Assembly (NCBI GenBank): GCA_013376735.1
Contig: VINJ01000001.1
Coordinates: forward strand, 496,001-560,000
Origin: a bacterium Scap17
GTDB taxonomy: Bacteria > Pseudomonadota > Gammaproteobacteria > Pseudomonadales > Halomonadaceae
Length of the DNA: 64,000 nucleotides
Direction: 5' to 3'
A program made the translations under genes and the position numbers. Under the pieces are notes generated by a model. That model ran no database searches, was not told the origin of the DNA, and worked only from the letters and a program-made list of their open reading frames with translations. How positions within the stretch are numbered: position 1 is the stretch's first letter; each line of letters starts with the position of its first letter. Positions 1-8,323 of this stretch are shown in pieces.

Positions 1-395
1 TAGTAGGCCACCGGTTCGGCGACGCTCCAGAACATCAACCCGATGCCCATGCCAGCGGCGAACAGCATCGCGAACCAGGAGCGTGTCGAGAACTCGGGCT
101 TCGCCTTCTGACCGCCCAGGCGCAGCTTGCCCACCGGGTGCACGATCAGCAGCAGGCAGAACAGCACGAAGAGGTTGCCGGCCAGCATGAACAGCCAGTC
201 GCCATGTGCGATGGACCAGGCCTTGGCGCCGCCCAGGGCACTTTCCGCGCCCGCTGGGAAGAGGATGGCAAACAGGATGAAGCTGACGATCAGCACGGCG
301 CTGATCGCGAAGACGGGGTTGTGAACATCGAGACCCATGACCTGGACATTGTCCTGGCCGATCTCGTAGTCCGTGTCATACGGATTCGATGACAT
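1..395 (-). CDS. BCCT-family osmolyte transporter (5' part only)
   Basis: This is the N-terminal 131 residues of a betaine/choline/carnitine transporter; the rest runs off the left edge. The protein starts MSSNPYDTDYEIG and shows hydrophobic segments at about residues 28-48 and 63-85. It then carries GMGIGLMFWSVAEP, the hallmark of the BCCT family of sodium- or proton-coupled inner-membrane carriers for quaternary amines. The start at 395 is set by GAGGT six bases upstream. An AATAACAA motif lies just before that ribosome site. The gene diverges from the formate dehydrogenase genes across 438 bp. With gbcAB and soxBDAG nearby, glycine betaine or choline is the likely substrate, but the substrate-deciding region is not in view. 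Confidence 0.9.
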   Translation of the reverse strand, partial: MSSNPYDTDYEIGQDNVQVMGLDVHNPVFAISAVLIVSFILFAILFPAGAESALGGAKAWSIAHGDWLFMLAGNLFVLFCLLLIVHPVGKLRLGGQKAKPEFSTRSWFAMLFAAGMGIGLMFWSVAEPVAY

Positions 396-409
396 GTGGT
401 GACCTCATG

Positions 410-417
410 TTGTTATT
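410..417 (-). promoter_or_regulatory. AAnAAnAA (Hfq/Crc-like) leader motif before the BCCT gene
   Basis: The minus strand reads CCAATAACAACATGAGGT immediately before the ribosome site and the ATG at 395. The octamer AATAACAA fits the A-rich triplet motif that Hfq/Crc uses for translational repression in pseudomonads. Function here is inferred from the repeated placement of this motif in the window. Confidence 0.4.
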
Positions 418-810
418 GGTGTCGCCTGCCGGGCAGGGCAGCTGGCGCGAAGCGAGGTGTTGTCGTGGGTGTCTCCCGGGTCTGCGATGTGGGAAGTGGG
501 GGGAATGGCAATCCAGAGCGCGGTGGCAATCCAGAACGTAATGACGAGCTGACTGCGGGGCAGGTCGCCACCGGACCTCGGTGATTGTGTGAGGGCTGGG
601 CGAGAGCGAGTTAGCTGGATACGACGCCGGCATATGCGTGACTGACATAGGGGGCGATTCAGCGCTCAGAGCGGTTGTCGCAGGTGTGCCCGCTTTGTAG
701 ATTGCGATCTACAGTGAAGGAAAGTGGTGCGTACTCCCTGACCGCGCACCACTTTCGCGCCCGAGACTTCACTCCTCGCGCGATACGCCAGTACTTGCCT
801 GCTCCTGCCC

Positions 811-818
811 AATAACAA
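811..818 (+). promoter_or_regulatory. AAnAAnAA (Hfq/Crc-like) leader motif before formate dehydrogenase
   Basis: CCCAATAACAACACC lies 16-23 bases before the ATG at 834 and matches the motif upstream of the divergent BCCT gene almost base for base. It may mark post-transcriptional catabolite control. Confidence 0.4.
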
Positions 819-833
819 CACCGTGGTGCCGCC

Positions 834-2597
834 ATGACGCCTGAGACCCTGACCGAGCCGACACCTGTCGCTCGCCGCCGTTCGCGCAGCCAGTTGCGCG
901 GCCGTCCGCTGGATGCCGAGGCCTGGGCCGAGGTACAGCGCCTGCTGGGCGATGCCCCGGCGCAGCGTGACCTTCTGCTCGAATATCTGCACGTGCTCAA
1001 TGATGAGGTCGGCTACCTGACGCTGGCCCATCTGCGTGCGCTGGCCGAGTGGATGCGCCTGCCGATGGCCGAGGTCTACGAGACGGCCACCTTCTATGCC
1101 CATTTCACCGTGGTTCGCGATGGCGAGACGCCGCCCGCGGCACTGACCGTGCGCGTCTGTGATTCGCTGTCCTGTCAGCTGGCCGGCTCCGAGGCCTTGC
1201 GCGCCGGTCTCGCCTCGGGGCTGGACCCCGAACAGGTGCGCGTGCTGCGTGCGCCCTGCATGGGGCGCTGCGACAGTGCGCCGGTGGCGGAGGTCGGGCA
1301 TTACCATCTCGGCCACGCCAGCGTGGAAGGCGTCACGGCGGCGCTTGCCGAAGGCCATGTGCATGCCGCGCCGGCTGCGAGTCTCGACTATCCGCGGCTG
1401 GCGGAATATCGCGCCAGTGGCGGCTATGGGCTGCTCGCCGCGCTCGATGGCGGCGAGGTCAGCATCGAGGACCTGGCGCAGATGATCGAGCAGGCCGGAC
1501 TGCGTGGCCTGGGCGGGGCGGGCTTCCCGACGTTTCGCAAGTGGGGCTTCGTGCGTGCCGAGGCGGGGCCGCGCTATTGCGTGATCAACGCCGATGAAGG
1601 CGAGCCCGGCACCTTCAAGGACCGCTGCTATCTGGAGCGTGAGCCGCACACCTTCCTCGAGGGCGCGCTGGCCAGTGCGCATGCCATCGAGGCCGAGGCA
1701 CTCTACCTCTATCTGCGCGACGAGTACCCGACCCTGAATGAGGTGCTGCGCGAGTGCATCGCGGAGCTGGAAGCCGCAGGCCTCGTCGCGCCGGGCTATA
1801 TCCAGCTGCGGCGTGGCGCCGGCGCCTATATCTGTGGCGAGGAATCGGCACTGATCGAGTCGCTGGAAGGCAAGCCCGGCAAGCCGCGTCAGCGTCCGCC
1901 CTTCGTGGCCCAGTGCGGGCTGTTCGGTCGCCCGACCCTAGTCAACAACGTCGAGACGGTCTATTGGATCGCGCGGCTCCATCGCGAAGGCCATGACCAC
2001 TACGTCGCGGCCGGGCGTCAGGGACGTCAGGGGCTGCGCAGCTTCTCGCTCTCCGGGCGCGTCAGACGCCCGGGCATGTATCTGGCACCGGCTGGTATCA
2101 CGCTCAGCGAGCTGGTCGAGGAATATGGCGGCGGCATGGCCGACGGCCATCGCCTGCGTGCCTATCTGCCCGGCGGGGCCTCCGGCGGCATTCTGCCGGC
2201 CAGCAAGGCGGACCTGCCACTGGACTTTGACACCCTGCAGGCCCACGGCTGCTTCATCGGCTCGGCCGCGGTGGTGGTGCTGTCGGATAAGGACGACCTG
2301 GCGGCGGTGGCACGCAATCTGATGAGCTTCTTCATGGACGAGTCCTGCGGCCAGTGCACGCCGTGTCGTGTCGGCACGCGCCAGATGCTGGCGGCGCTCA
2401 GTGGTGATGAGTGGGATGAGACGCTGCTGACGCGCTTGTCGCAGGTGATGATGGACGCCTCGATCTGCGGGCTTGGCCAGGCCGCGCCCAATCCGGTGCT
2501 CGGCCTGCTCAAGGACTTCCGGGAGACCCTCGCCAGCAGCGGGGTGCGCTTGATCGCCACGAGCCACGCGGCTGACACCACGGGAGGTGAGGCATGA
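834..2597 (+). CDS. fdsB: NAD-dependent formate dehydrogenase, fused gamma-beta (NuoE/NuoF-like) subunit
   Basis: This 587-residue diaphorase subunit passes electrons from formate oxidation to NAD+ in the cytoplasm. The N-terminal part is a NuoE-like thioredoxin-fold domain with [2Fe-2S] ligands C109, C114, C142 and C146. The rest is NuoF-like: the NADH-binding GLGGAGFPT at 225-233, the FMN site NADEGEPGTFKDR at 252-264, and a [4Fe-4S] site at C505, C508, C511 and C545. In the Rhodobacter and Cupriavidus Fds enzymes these are two proteins, FdsG and FdsB; here they are one. The stop overlaps the start of the alpha-subunit gene by 4 bp, so the two are translationally coupled. A NuoEF fusion of complex I is the alternative, but no other nuo gene is present and the next gene is a formate dehydrogenase alpha subunit. 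Confidence 0.92.
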   Translation: MTPETLTEPTPVARRRSRSQLRGRPLDAEAWAEVQRLLGDAPAQRDLLLEYLHVLNDEVGYLTLAHLRALAEWMRLPMAEVYETATFYAHFTVVRDGETPPAALTVRVCDSLSCQLAGSEALRAGLASGLDPEQVRVLRAPCMGRCDSAPVAEVGHYHLGHASVEGVTAALAEGHVHAAPAASLDYPRLAEYRASGGYGLLAALDGGEVSIEDLAQMIEQAGLRGLGGAGFPTFRKWGFVRAEAGPRYCVINADEGEPGTFKDRCYLEREPHTFLEGALASAHAIEAEALYLYLRDEYPTLNEVLRECIAELEAAGLVAPGYIQLRRGAGAYICGEESALIESLEGKPGKPRQRPPFVAQCGLFGRPTLVNNVETVYWIARLHREGHDHYVAAGRQGRQGLRSFSLSGRVRRPGMYLAPAGITLSELVEEYGGGMADGHRLRAYLPGGASGGILPASKADLPLDFDTLQAHGCFIGSAAVVVLSDKDDLAAVARNLMSFFMDESCGQCTPCRVGTRQMLAALSGDEWDETLLTRLSQVMMDASICGLGQAAPNPVLGLLKDFRETLASSGVRLIATSHAADTTGGEA

Positions 2598-5500
2598 ATG
2601 CGCTGACAGGATTGGGCAACTCGTCCTCGGATGATCAGCCGCTGCGCGAGGATGGCTTCACCATCACGCTGGATGGCGCCGAGGTGACGGCCTATCCCGG
2701 CGAGACGCTATGGAAGATCGCCAAGCGTGCCGGCGAGACGATTCCCCATCTCTGCTACAGCGAAGCGCCGGATTATCGCGGCGATGGCAACTGTCGCGCC
2801 TGCATGGTCGAGATCGATGGCGAGCGCACCCTTGCTGCCAGCTGCATCCGCGAGGCGCGGGCGGGCATGGTGGTGCGCAGTGCCAGTTCACGGCGTGCCG
2901 GCGAGGCGCGCGCGATGGTGGTGGAGCTGCTCGCCGCCGACATGCCCGCCGAGGCGCACAATCCCGATGTCAGCAGTCACTTCATGGCGATGGCCGAGCT
3001 GCTGGCGGTGGATGTCGGGCACGCTCGCGAGACCCTGGGCGGCGCCCGCGAGACGGTCCGCGAGTGGCTGGGGGAGACCGTGGAAGAGTGGTTGCCGACG
3101 CAGGCCAGCGCTCTCGATCACTCCCATACCGCGATGGCGGTCAATCATGACGCCTGCATCAGCTGCGGTCTGTGCGTGCGCGCCTGTCGCGAGGTGCAGG
3201 TCAATGACGTGATCGGGCTGGCGGGGCGCGGCAGCAATACGCGCATCGTGTTCGATCTCGAGGACCCGATGGGCGACAGCACCTGCGTCGCCTGCGGCGA
3301 GTGCGTGCAGGCCTGCCCGACCGGCGCCCTGATGCCCGCCGCTCAGGTGGATGAGCAGGGCTTCGGCGACAGCGCCGCCGTCGATGAGCGCGTCGCCTCC
3401 ATCTGCCCGTACTGCGGCGTGGGCTGTCAGCTGGAGTATCAGGTCAGTCGCGGCAGCGGCGAGGCATTGAGTGTCGAGGGTCAGCCGGTCGCGACCCTGG
3501 CGGATGCCCAGCAGGGCATGGCGGACGGCGGCTCCCTCCAGACTGACAAGCGCCGGCAGCGCGTCGCGGATACGCGGCTGGACAACATCATTGCGGTCAG
3601 TGGCCGCGACGGGCCCTCCAACCACGGTCGGCTGTGCGTGAAGGGGCGCTTCGGCTTCGATTATCCGCGCCATCCGGAGCGTCTGATCCGCCCCCTGATT
3701 CGCCGTGACGGCGTGGCCAAGGGGCTGGATGCGAACTTTGACCCCGCCCATCCGCTGACCCACTTCCGTGAGGCCAGCTGGGACGAGGCCCTCGAGGTCG
3801 CGGCCGAGGGGCTCATGCGCCTCAAGCGCGCGCATGGCCCCGACAGCCTGGCGGGCTTCGGCAGCGCCAAGTGCACCAACGAGGAGGCGTGGCTGTTCCA
3901 GAAGCTGGTGCGCACCGGCTTCGGTTCCAACCATGTCGATCACTGCACGCGCCTGTGTCATGCAAGCTCGGTGGCGGCGCTGATGGAAGGCGTCGGCTCG
4001 GGCGGCGTGAGCGCCTCCTTCATGCAGGCCGAGCAGTCCGATCTGATCGTGCTGACCGGCTGCAACCCGGGCGTCAATCATCCGGTGGCGGCGACCTTCT
4101 TCAAGCGCGCCGCCAAGCGTGGTACGCGCATCGTGGTGATCGACCCGCGCGCGCTGGCGCTGCGTCGTCAGGCGCATCGCTCGGTCCAGTTCACGCCGGG
4201 GGCGGACGTGGCGCTGTTCAATGCCATGCTCAACGTCATCATCAGCGAGGGGCTGGCCAATCAGGCCTATATCGAGGCACACACCGAGGACTTCGCCGCG
4301 CTGGCGGAGCATGTCGCGGCGCTGACACCGGAGGCGATGTCGCCGCTGTGTGGCGTGGCGGCAGAAGAGATTCGCGCCGTGGCCCGCGAGTATGCGACCG
4401 CCAGGCGCGCGATGATCTTCTGGGGCATGGGCATCTCGCAGCACACCCACGGCACCGACAACGCGCGCTGCCTGATCGCGCTGGCGCTGGTGTGTGGTCA
4501 TGTCGGGCGTGAAGGCACCGGCCTGCACCCACTGCGCGGCCAGAACAACGTCCAGGGCGCCTCGGATGCCGGGATGATTCCAATGGTCTTCCCCGACTAT
4601 CAGCCGGTGGGTGACACGGCGGCGCGCGAGCGGCTGGAAGCGCTGTGGGATACGCCGCTCTCGGCGACGCCGGGCCTGACGGTGGTGGAGATCATGCACG
4701 CCATCCACGCCGATCAGATCCGCGGCATGTACATTCTCGGCGAGAACCCGGCGATGTCGGACCCGGATCTCGAGCATGCGCGCAGCGCGCTGGCGCATCT
4801 GGACCACCTGGTGGTGCAGGACATCTTCGTCACCGAGACGGCACAGTTCGCCGATGTGGTGTTGCCCTCGTACGCCTGGCCGGAGAAGGACGGCAGCGTC
4901 ACCAATACCAACCGGCAGGTGCAGCGCGGGCGAGCGGCACTGCGCGCCCCGGGCGAGGCCAAGCCGGACTGGTGGATCACCCAGCAGCTGGCGCGGCGCA
5001 TGGGGCTTGGCTGGGATTACGCCGGGCCGGAGGACATCTACGCCGAGATGCAACAGGGCATGGATTACCTCGACAACATCGACTGGGCGCGGTTGTCCGA
5101 GGAGCACTCGGTGACCTATCCGTGCCTGACGCCGGGAGGTGAGGGCGAGGATGTGGTGTTCGGCGAGGGCTTCCCGCGCGCCAGTGGCCGTGCCCGCTTC
5201 GTGCCGACCTGGCCCACGCCGCCGGATGAGACGCTGGATGACGACTACCCGACGGTGTTGACCACCGGTCGTCAGCTGGAGCACTGGCATACTGGCTCGA
5301 TGACGCGCCGCGCGGAGGTGCTCGACAACCTCGAGCCGGCCGCCGTGGCCACGCTCAATCCGGTGGAGCTGGAGCGCCTGGGCATCACGCCGGGCGAGCC
5401 GCTCTCGATCACCACGCGGCGTGGCCAGATCACTCTTGCCACCCGCGCCGATCCGCTGACGCCGGCCGGCATGGTCTTCGTGCCATTCTGCTACGCCGAG

Positions 5501-5620
5501 GCTGCCGCCAACCTGTTGACCAATCCGGCGCTCGATCCGGTGGGCAAGATTCCCGAGTTCAAGTACGCCGCCTGTCGTCTGGCCAGAGCTGAACCTGCTT
5601 CGGCCAGTCTGGACACCTGA
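2594..5620 (+). CDS. fdsA: Formate dehydrogenase alpha subunit, molybdopterin, NAD-linked
   Basis: The 1008-residue catalytic subunit oxidises formate to CO2. An N-terminal [2Fe-2S] ferredoxin domain (C54, C67, C70, C84) is followed by two ferredoxin-type [4Fe-4S] clusters (C188-x2-C-x2-C-x3-C198 and C231-x2-C-x2-C-x3-C241) and the molybdopterin-domain cluster C271, C274, C278 and C348. The predicted Mo-ligating cysteine is C455 in HCTRLCHASSV, so this is a Cys rather than a selenocysteine enzyme. Between C278 and C348 the domain looks about 35-40 residues longer than I recall for FdsA proteins. The C-terminal molybdopterin-dinucleotide-binding domain is intact (TGRQLEHWHTGSMTRR). Four bases overlap with the upstream gene. 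No fdsC, fdsD or mobA follows in this window. Formate is plausibly supplied by PurU. Confidence 0.93.
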   Translation: MNALTGLGNSSSDDQPLREDGFTITLDGAEVTAYPGETLWKIAKRAGETIPHLCYSEAPDYRGDGNCRACMVEIDGERTLAASCIREARAGMVVRSASSRRAGEARAMVVELLAADMPAEAHNPDVSSHFMAMAELLAVDVGHARETLGGARETVREWLGETVEEWLPTQASALDHSHTAMAVNHDACISCGLCVRACREVQVNDVIGLAGRGSNTRIVFDLEDPMGDSTCVACGECVQACPTGALMPAAQVDEQGFGDSAAVDERVASICPYCGVGCQLEYQVSRGSGEALSVEGQPVATLADAQQGMADGGSLQTDKRRQRVADTRLDNIIAVSGRDGPSNHGRLCVKGRFGFDYPRHPERLIRPLIRRDGVAKGLDANFDPAHPLTHFREASWDEALEVAAEGLMRLKRAHGPDSLAGFGSAKCTNEEAWLFQKLVRTGFGSNHVDHCTRLCHASSVAALMEGVGSGGVSASFMQAEQSDLIVLTGCNPGVNHPVAATFFKRAAKRGTRIVVIDPRALALRRQAHRSVQFTPGADVALFNAMLNVIISEGLANQAYIEAHTEDFAALAEHVAALTPEAMSPLCGVAAEEIRAVAREYATARRAMIFWGMGISQHTHGTDNARCLIALALVCGHVGREGTGLHPLRGQNNVQGASDAGMIPMVFPDYQPVGDTAARERLEALWDTPLSATPGLTVVEIMHAIHADQIRGMYILGENPAMSDPDLEHARSALAHLDHLVVQDIFVTETAQFADVVLPSYAWPEKDGSVTNTNRQVQRGRAALRAPGEAKPDWWITQQLARRMGLGWDYAGPEDIYAEMQQGMDYLDNIDWARLSEEHSVTYPCLTPGGEGEDVVFGEGFPRASGRARFVPTWPTPPDETLDDDYPTVLTTGRQLEHWHTGSMTRRAEVLDNLEPAAVATLNPVELERLGITPGEPLSITTRRGQITLATRADPLTPAGMVFVPFCYAEAAANLLTNPALDPVGKIPEFKYAACRLARAEPASASLDT

Positions 5621-5642
5621 ACCCGAGGGGAGGTGAGAGGAG

Positions 5643-5698
5643 GAGAGGGAAAGAGAGGCGAAAGAGAGGGAAAGAGAGGCGAAAGAGAGGGAAAGGAA
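5643..5698. repeat. Purine tandem repeat, about 21 bp period
   Basis: A G/A-only tract downstream of the fdsA stop contains about two and a half copies of a 21-base unit (core GAGAGGCGAAAGAGAGGGAA). It belongs to no gene I can support. It is a replication-slippage candidate and a possible triplex-forming tract. Confidence 0.75.
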
Positions 5699-5884
5699 AG
5701 GGCGCGTCTGGCGCAAATGCCTACGCCAGTGGCGTGGGCAGGCACGCAGAGGCCGCCCCGGTCTGACCAGAATGTCGGAGACAGCCCGTCGTGCATTTCG
5801 GCTATCCTCACAAGGGCGATGCTCAGAACAGAGTGGGTCAATACCAATGACAATGCCCGCCGTCAGCGAGCAAGGAGAATGACG

Positions 5885-6124
5885 ATGATGATCGTGGAGC
5901 TGATTGATCACGAAGACTTTCGTGAGCGGCTGGTGGCGCTTGGCGTGCAGATTTCCGAGCATGCCTGCGCGGACACCTGCGCACGCATGGCACTCAGAAA
6001 GCATGCCGAGGTGGGTGTGCCGGGCTTGCAGGAACTGGTGCGCGAGCTGGTGATGCACTCCGATATCCTGCTGCCGTCGGTGCGCCAGGCGCTGGACAAG
6101 TATCTGCTGCCCGGGCTTCGCTAG
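5885..6124 (+). CDS. Small hypothetical protein downstream of formate dehydrogenase
   Basis: I do not recognise this 79-residue protein, which starts MMIVELIDHEDFRERL and ends YLLPGLR. AAGGAG lies seven bases before the ATG at 5885; ATGs at 5879 and 5888 are in frame but spaced less well. The protein looks wholly helical and amphipathic, with two cysteines in the motif HACADTCARMAL and no signal peptide or membrane segment. It lies 264 bp after fdsA on the same strand and is closed by a strong terminator, so it may be the last gene of the formate dehydrogenase unit or have its own promoter. It does not resemble FdsD in my reading. A helical-bundle adaptor is possible, but no function can be assigned. 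Confidence 0.7.
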   Translation: MMIVELIDHEDFRERLVALGVQISEHACADTCARMALRKHAEVGVPGLQELVRELVMHSDILLPSVRQALDKYLLPGLR

Positions 6125-6181
6125 GCGCGCGCCGGGAAGATTGCGCGCCACGCACTGACACCGTTTACCTGATGTACACAA

Positions 6182-6207
6182 GGGCCTGTCGACTGACAGG
6201 CCCTTTT
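6182..6207 (+). terminator. Intrinsic terminator after the 79-residue ORF
   Basis: A perfect 9-bp stem GGGCCTGTC / GACAGGCCC with loop GACT is followed by TTTT. It closes the formate dehydrogenase side of the region. Confidence 0.85.
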
Positions 6208-6265
6208 GCGTATGGGAGGCTCATCATCGAAAAGGGCGGAGTAAATGTCTCTGCACCTGCGTCCG

Positions 6266-6895
6266 TTACTCGGGGCGCTCCAGGCTGAACAGGCTATCCG
6301 TGCGTGCATAGTCACTGCCGGTCATGCGCCCGATGGCACGCAGTACCGAATTGTCGACATGCCGTCCATCCCAGACCGCTTCATCGGCATGCACCACCAC
6401 TACCTCGGCCAGCACCAGTGAACCGGCCAGCGGTTGATCACCGAACGAGATGATGTCGCGCAGTCGGCAGCCGAAGGCGATCGGGGCGCCCTCCACGCGC
6501 GGAACCGCAAGCGGCGGCATGGCCACCTTGTTCAGGCCGGCATGGGTGAACTCATCCTCGTCGGCCGCGAGGCTGGCGCTGGTGAGGTTGAGCGCCTCGC
6601 TCATCGCCTCGCCACCGATGTGAATGACGCACTCCGCCACCTGCCCGAGGTTGTTGAGGGTGTCCTTGGTCTTGCCTTCGCCATTGCGCAGCGGGCTGAA
6701 GGCGAGTACCGGCGGATTGATGCTGGCGATGGTGAAGAACGAGAAGGGCGCGAGATTGGTGTTGCCTGCCGCATCGATGGTCGATACCCAGGCGATCGGT
6801 CGAGGTGCGATGCTGCCCGATAACAGGCGATAGAGGGTGCCCGCGGGAAGCTGGTCGGCGGCGATGAGGGGATGCGTGGTCGAGGAGGCAGTCAT
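6266..6895 (-). CDS. Flavin reductase-like FMN-binding protein
   Basis: The 209-residue protein belongs to the flavin-reductase-like split-barrel family that binds FMN non-covalently. Typical segments are LSGSIAPRPIAWVSTID near the N-terminus, then NLAPFSFFTIASINPPVLAFSP and the later IAFGCRLRD. Members serve as flavin reductases partnering monooxygenases or as flavoenzymes of aromatic catabolism; the substrate cannot be read from the sequence. I place the start at 6895 because the family pattern begins soon after it. An in-frame ATG at 6940 would add 15 residues that look unrelated, and neither start has a strong ribosome site. It is a single-gene unit, convergent with the upstream formate dehydrogenase unit. 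An AACAACAA motif lies in its leader. Confidence 0.82.
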   Translation of the reverse strand: MTASSTTHPLIAADQLPAGTLYRLLSGSIAPRPIAWVSTIDAAGNTNLAPFSFFTIASINPPVLAFSPLRNGEGKTKDTLNNLGQVAECVIHIGGEAMSEALNLTSASLAADEDEFTHAGLNKVAMPPLAVPRVEGAPIAFGCRLRDIISFGDQPLAGSLVLAEVVVVHADEAVWDGRHVDNSVLRAIGRMTGSDYARTDSLFSLERPE

Positions 6896-6958
6896 GGTGA
6901 GGGTCTCGTTGCAGGGCTCTGGTGGTAGGGCCGATGTCATAGAGCTGTCATTGCGGAG

Positions 6959-6966
6959 TTGTTGTT
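6959..6966 (-). promoter_or_regulatory. AAnAAnAA (Hfq/Crc-like) leader motif, flavin reductase gene
   Basis: The minus strand reads CATAACAACAACTCC about 65 bases before the ATG at 6895, or about 20 bases before the alternative ATG at 6940. It matches the A-rich motif seen in several other leaders of this window. Confidence 0.35.
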
Positions 6967-8221
6967 ATGGAGCTGTCATGGCAGAGCCTGCGTCGCAGGG
7001 CATGGCGCTCGACCCGCTCAGGCAGCATCTCGCACGGCGACTGACATTCGAGAGAGTGAGAGCCTGGCAGGTCAGGTGATTGCCGGACCAAGAGCTCGCG
7101 AATCTGGGCGCCTCGGCTAGCGAGGGCCGTGAATCATCGTTGATGCGGAACGCGAATCGCGCCTGGCCATAGGCCGGTGGTGCTGGTGAAGAGTGGCCTG
7201 TCTGGCCGCCGGGCGTGGAAAAGGTCTCGGGAAATTCTCCCAGATCATTGTCCCTATTTTTGGTGTGGTCAATTGTCGCAGGTCTTGACCTTTTTTGAGG
7301 GTGTTGTTCCTGACGCCTCGGTCGAGTTCATTCCTGGTCTGACTCAAGTCACACAATGGGGGCGAGAAACCGGATTTTTGTGCAATATTGGTAACCAGAA
7401 GGTTTCTGTATTGTGTTTATTTGTATATTTTTTATGATGTCGGGCTGGGCGTCATCTGGCAGAAAGGTGGTGAGTCCGCGTAAATGGATGACGGAAAATG
7501 ACAGCCATCAAGCCATTTGGTTCGGCATTGATCATGAGAATGGCATGCCAAGGTTGCGAAAAAGTGTCCCCTGTTGATCGAGGGTGTCAGTATCATGCGA
7601 GACGCATCATGGTGCATTTACCTGTCAGATCATGATCGATAATGCTGCATGTTTCTCGCCAATGAATGCCGACGTCACTTGAGTATCATGTCGGGAAAAT
7701 GCCTCTCGCGCCCTGGTTGGGAGAGTACTTCAGTCACTTTTGAAAGGCTAAAGAGCAGTTTTTTTGGTATTTAATGTCGATATTTGGTTATTTTTTGGTT
7801 TTTAATTGCGCAACATCGTATGACGGCAGTGATTGCTTCGATATCGCGTGATGCGCCGATGTTCAGGACATCTGCGGTGATGCACTGAATTATGGCGCGA
7901 CAAGGTCGTGATTCTCTCGGGCATCATCAGGCACGGCAGGGGGGCTGGCATTGTGGAGAAGGCTGGCGATTGAGGTTCTGTCTGTTCCTGCAGGGCATGC
8001 ACTGTCGCGACATCATCGCGGTGTGTGTCGGCTTTGCCACCCGATCCCGCTGCCTGAACCCCCCTGGAGCGTGAGAGAACTCATGCCGCTCAAGGCATGA
8101 TTGGCGCGCGCCGGATGGCCGAAGTCATCCGCATGTGGCCCCTGGTGCGTCATCGTGCCCCGTAGTCAGCCCCCCTGTCTTTTCTCTATCCTGTGCCCGC
8201 CTGCGGGAAATCTTCTGATTT

Positions 8222-8231
8222 CGTTCGAACG
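8222..8231. promoter_or_regulatory. Palindrome upstream of cyoA
   Basis: CGTTCGAACG is a perfect 10-bp palindrome about 95 bp before cyoA, and TTCGAACG recurs at about 8258-8265. It is a candidate operator; the regulator is unknown. Confidence 0.3.
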
Positions 8232-8323
8232 ATCGACGGCTTCCTGTTGGTCATTTCTTCGAACGCTGTGTTCCACATGTGGGCTCGTCATGACGTCATG
8301 GCGTGTTCCAACGAGGTCGTGAG

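Larger units (their letters stand above)
396..833. other. Divergent intergenic region, BCCT / formate dehydrogenase
   Basis: The 438 bp must hold the promoters of both divergent units. A short imperfect direct repeat, GGCAATCCAGAGCG and GGCAATCCAGAACG, lies at about 506-537. AATAACAA motifs sit close to both start codons (410-417 minus, 811-818 plus). I see no convincing ORF or intrinsic terminator. Confidence 0.5.
6896..8323. other. 1.4 kb non-coding region between flavin reductase and cyoA
   Basis: No open frame here reads like a protein. The stretch holds the flavin-reductase leader, A+T-rich islands at about 7366-7440 and 7740-7815, a 5+5 inverted repeat TGACTCAAGTCA at 7340-7351, a small hairpin TCATGCC / GGCATGA at 8081-8100, and the palindrome CGTTCGAACG at 8222-8231 with a second TTCGAACG about 35 bp later. 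These are candidate sites for respiratory regulation of cyo or for an unannotated small RNA. No intrinsic terminator was found. Confidence 0.5.

Noticed and set aside
2888-6181. Very long open frame on the minus strand opposite the formate dehydrogenase genes
   Set aside because: It lies antisense to fdsA, whose domains are unmistakable. Its sequence is Arg/His/Gly-rich with no family motifs, as expected of a shadow frame in G+C-rich coding DNA.
7177-7437. 86-codon open frame in the cyo upstream gap
   Set aside because: No ribosome site, no domain, Trp/Arg/Cys-rich composition, and the region is A+T-rich non-coding in character.
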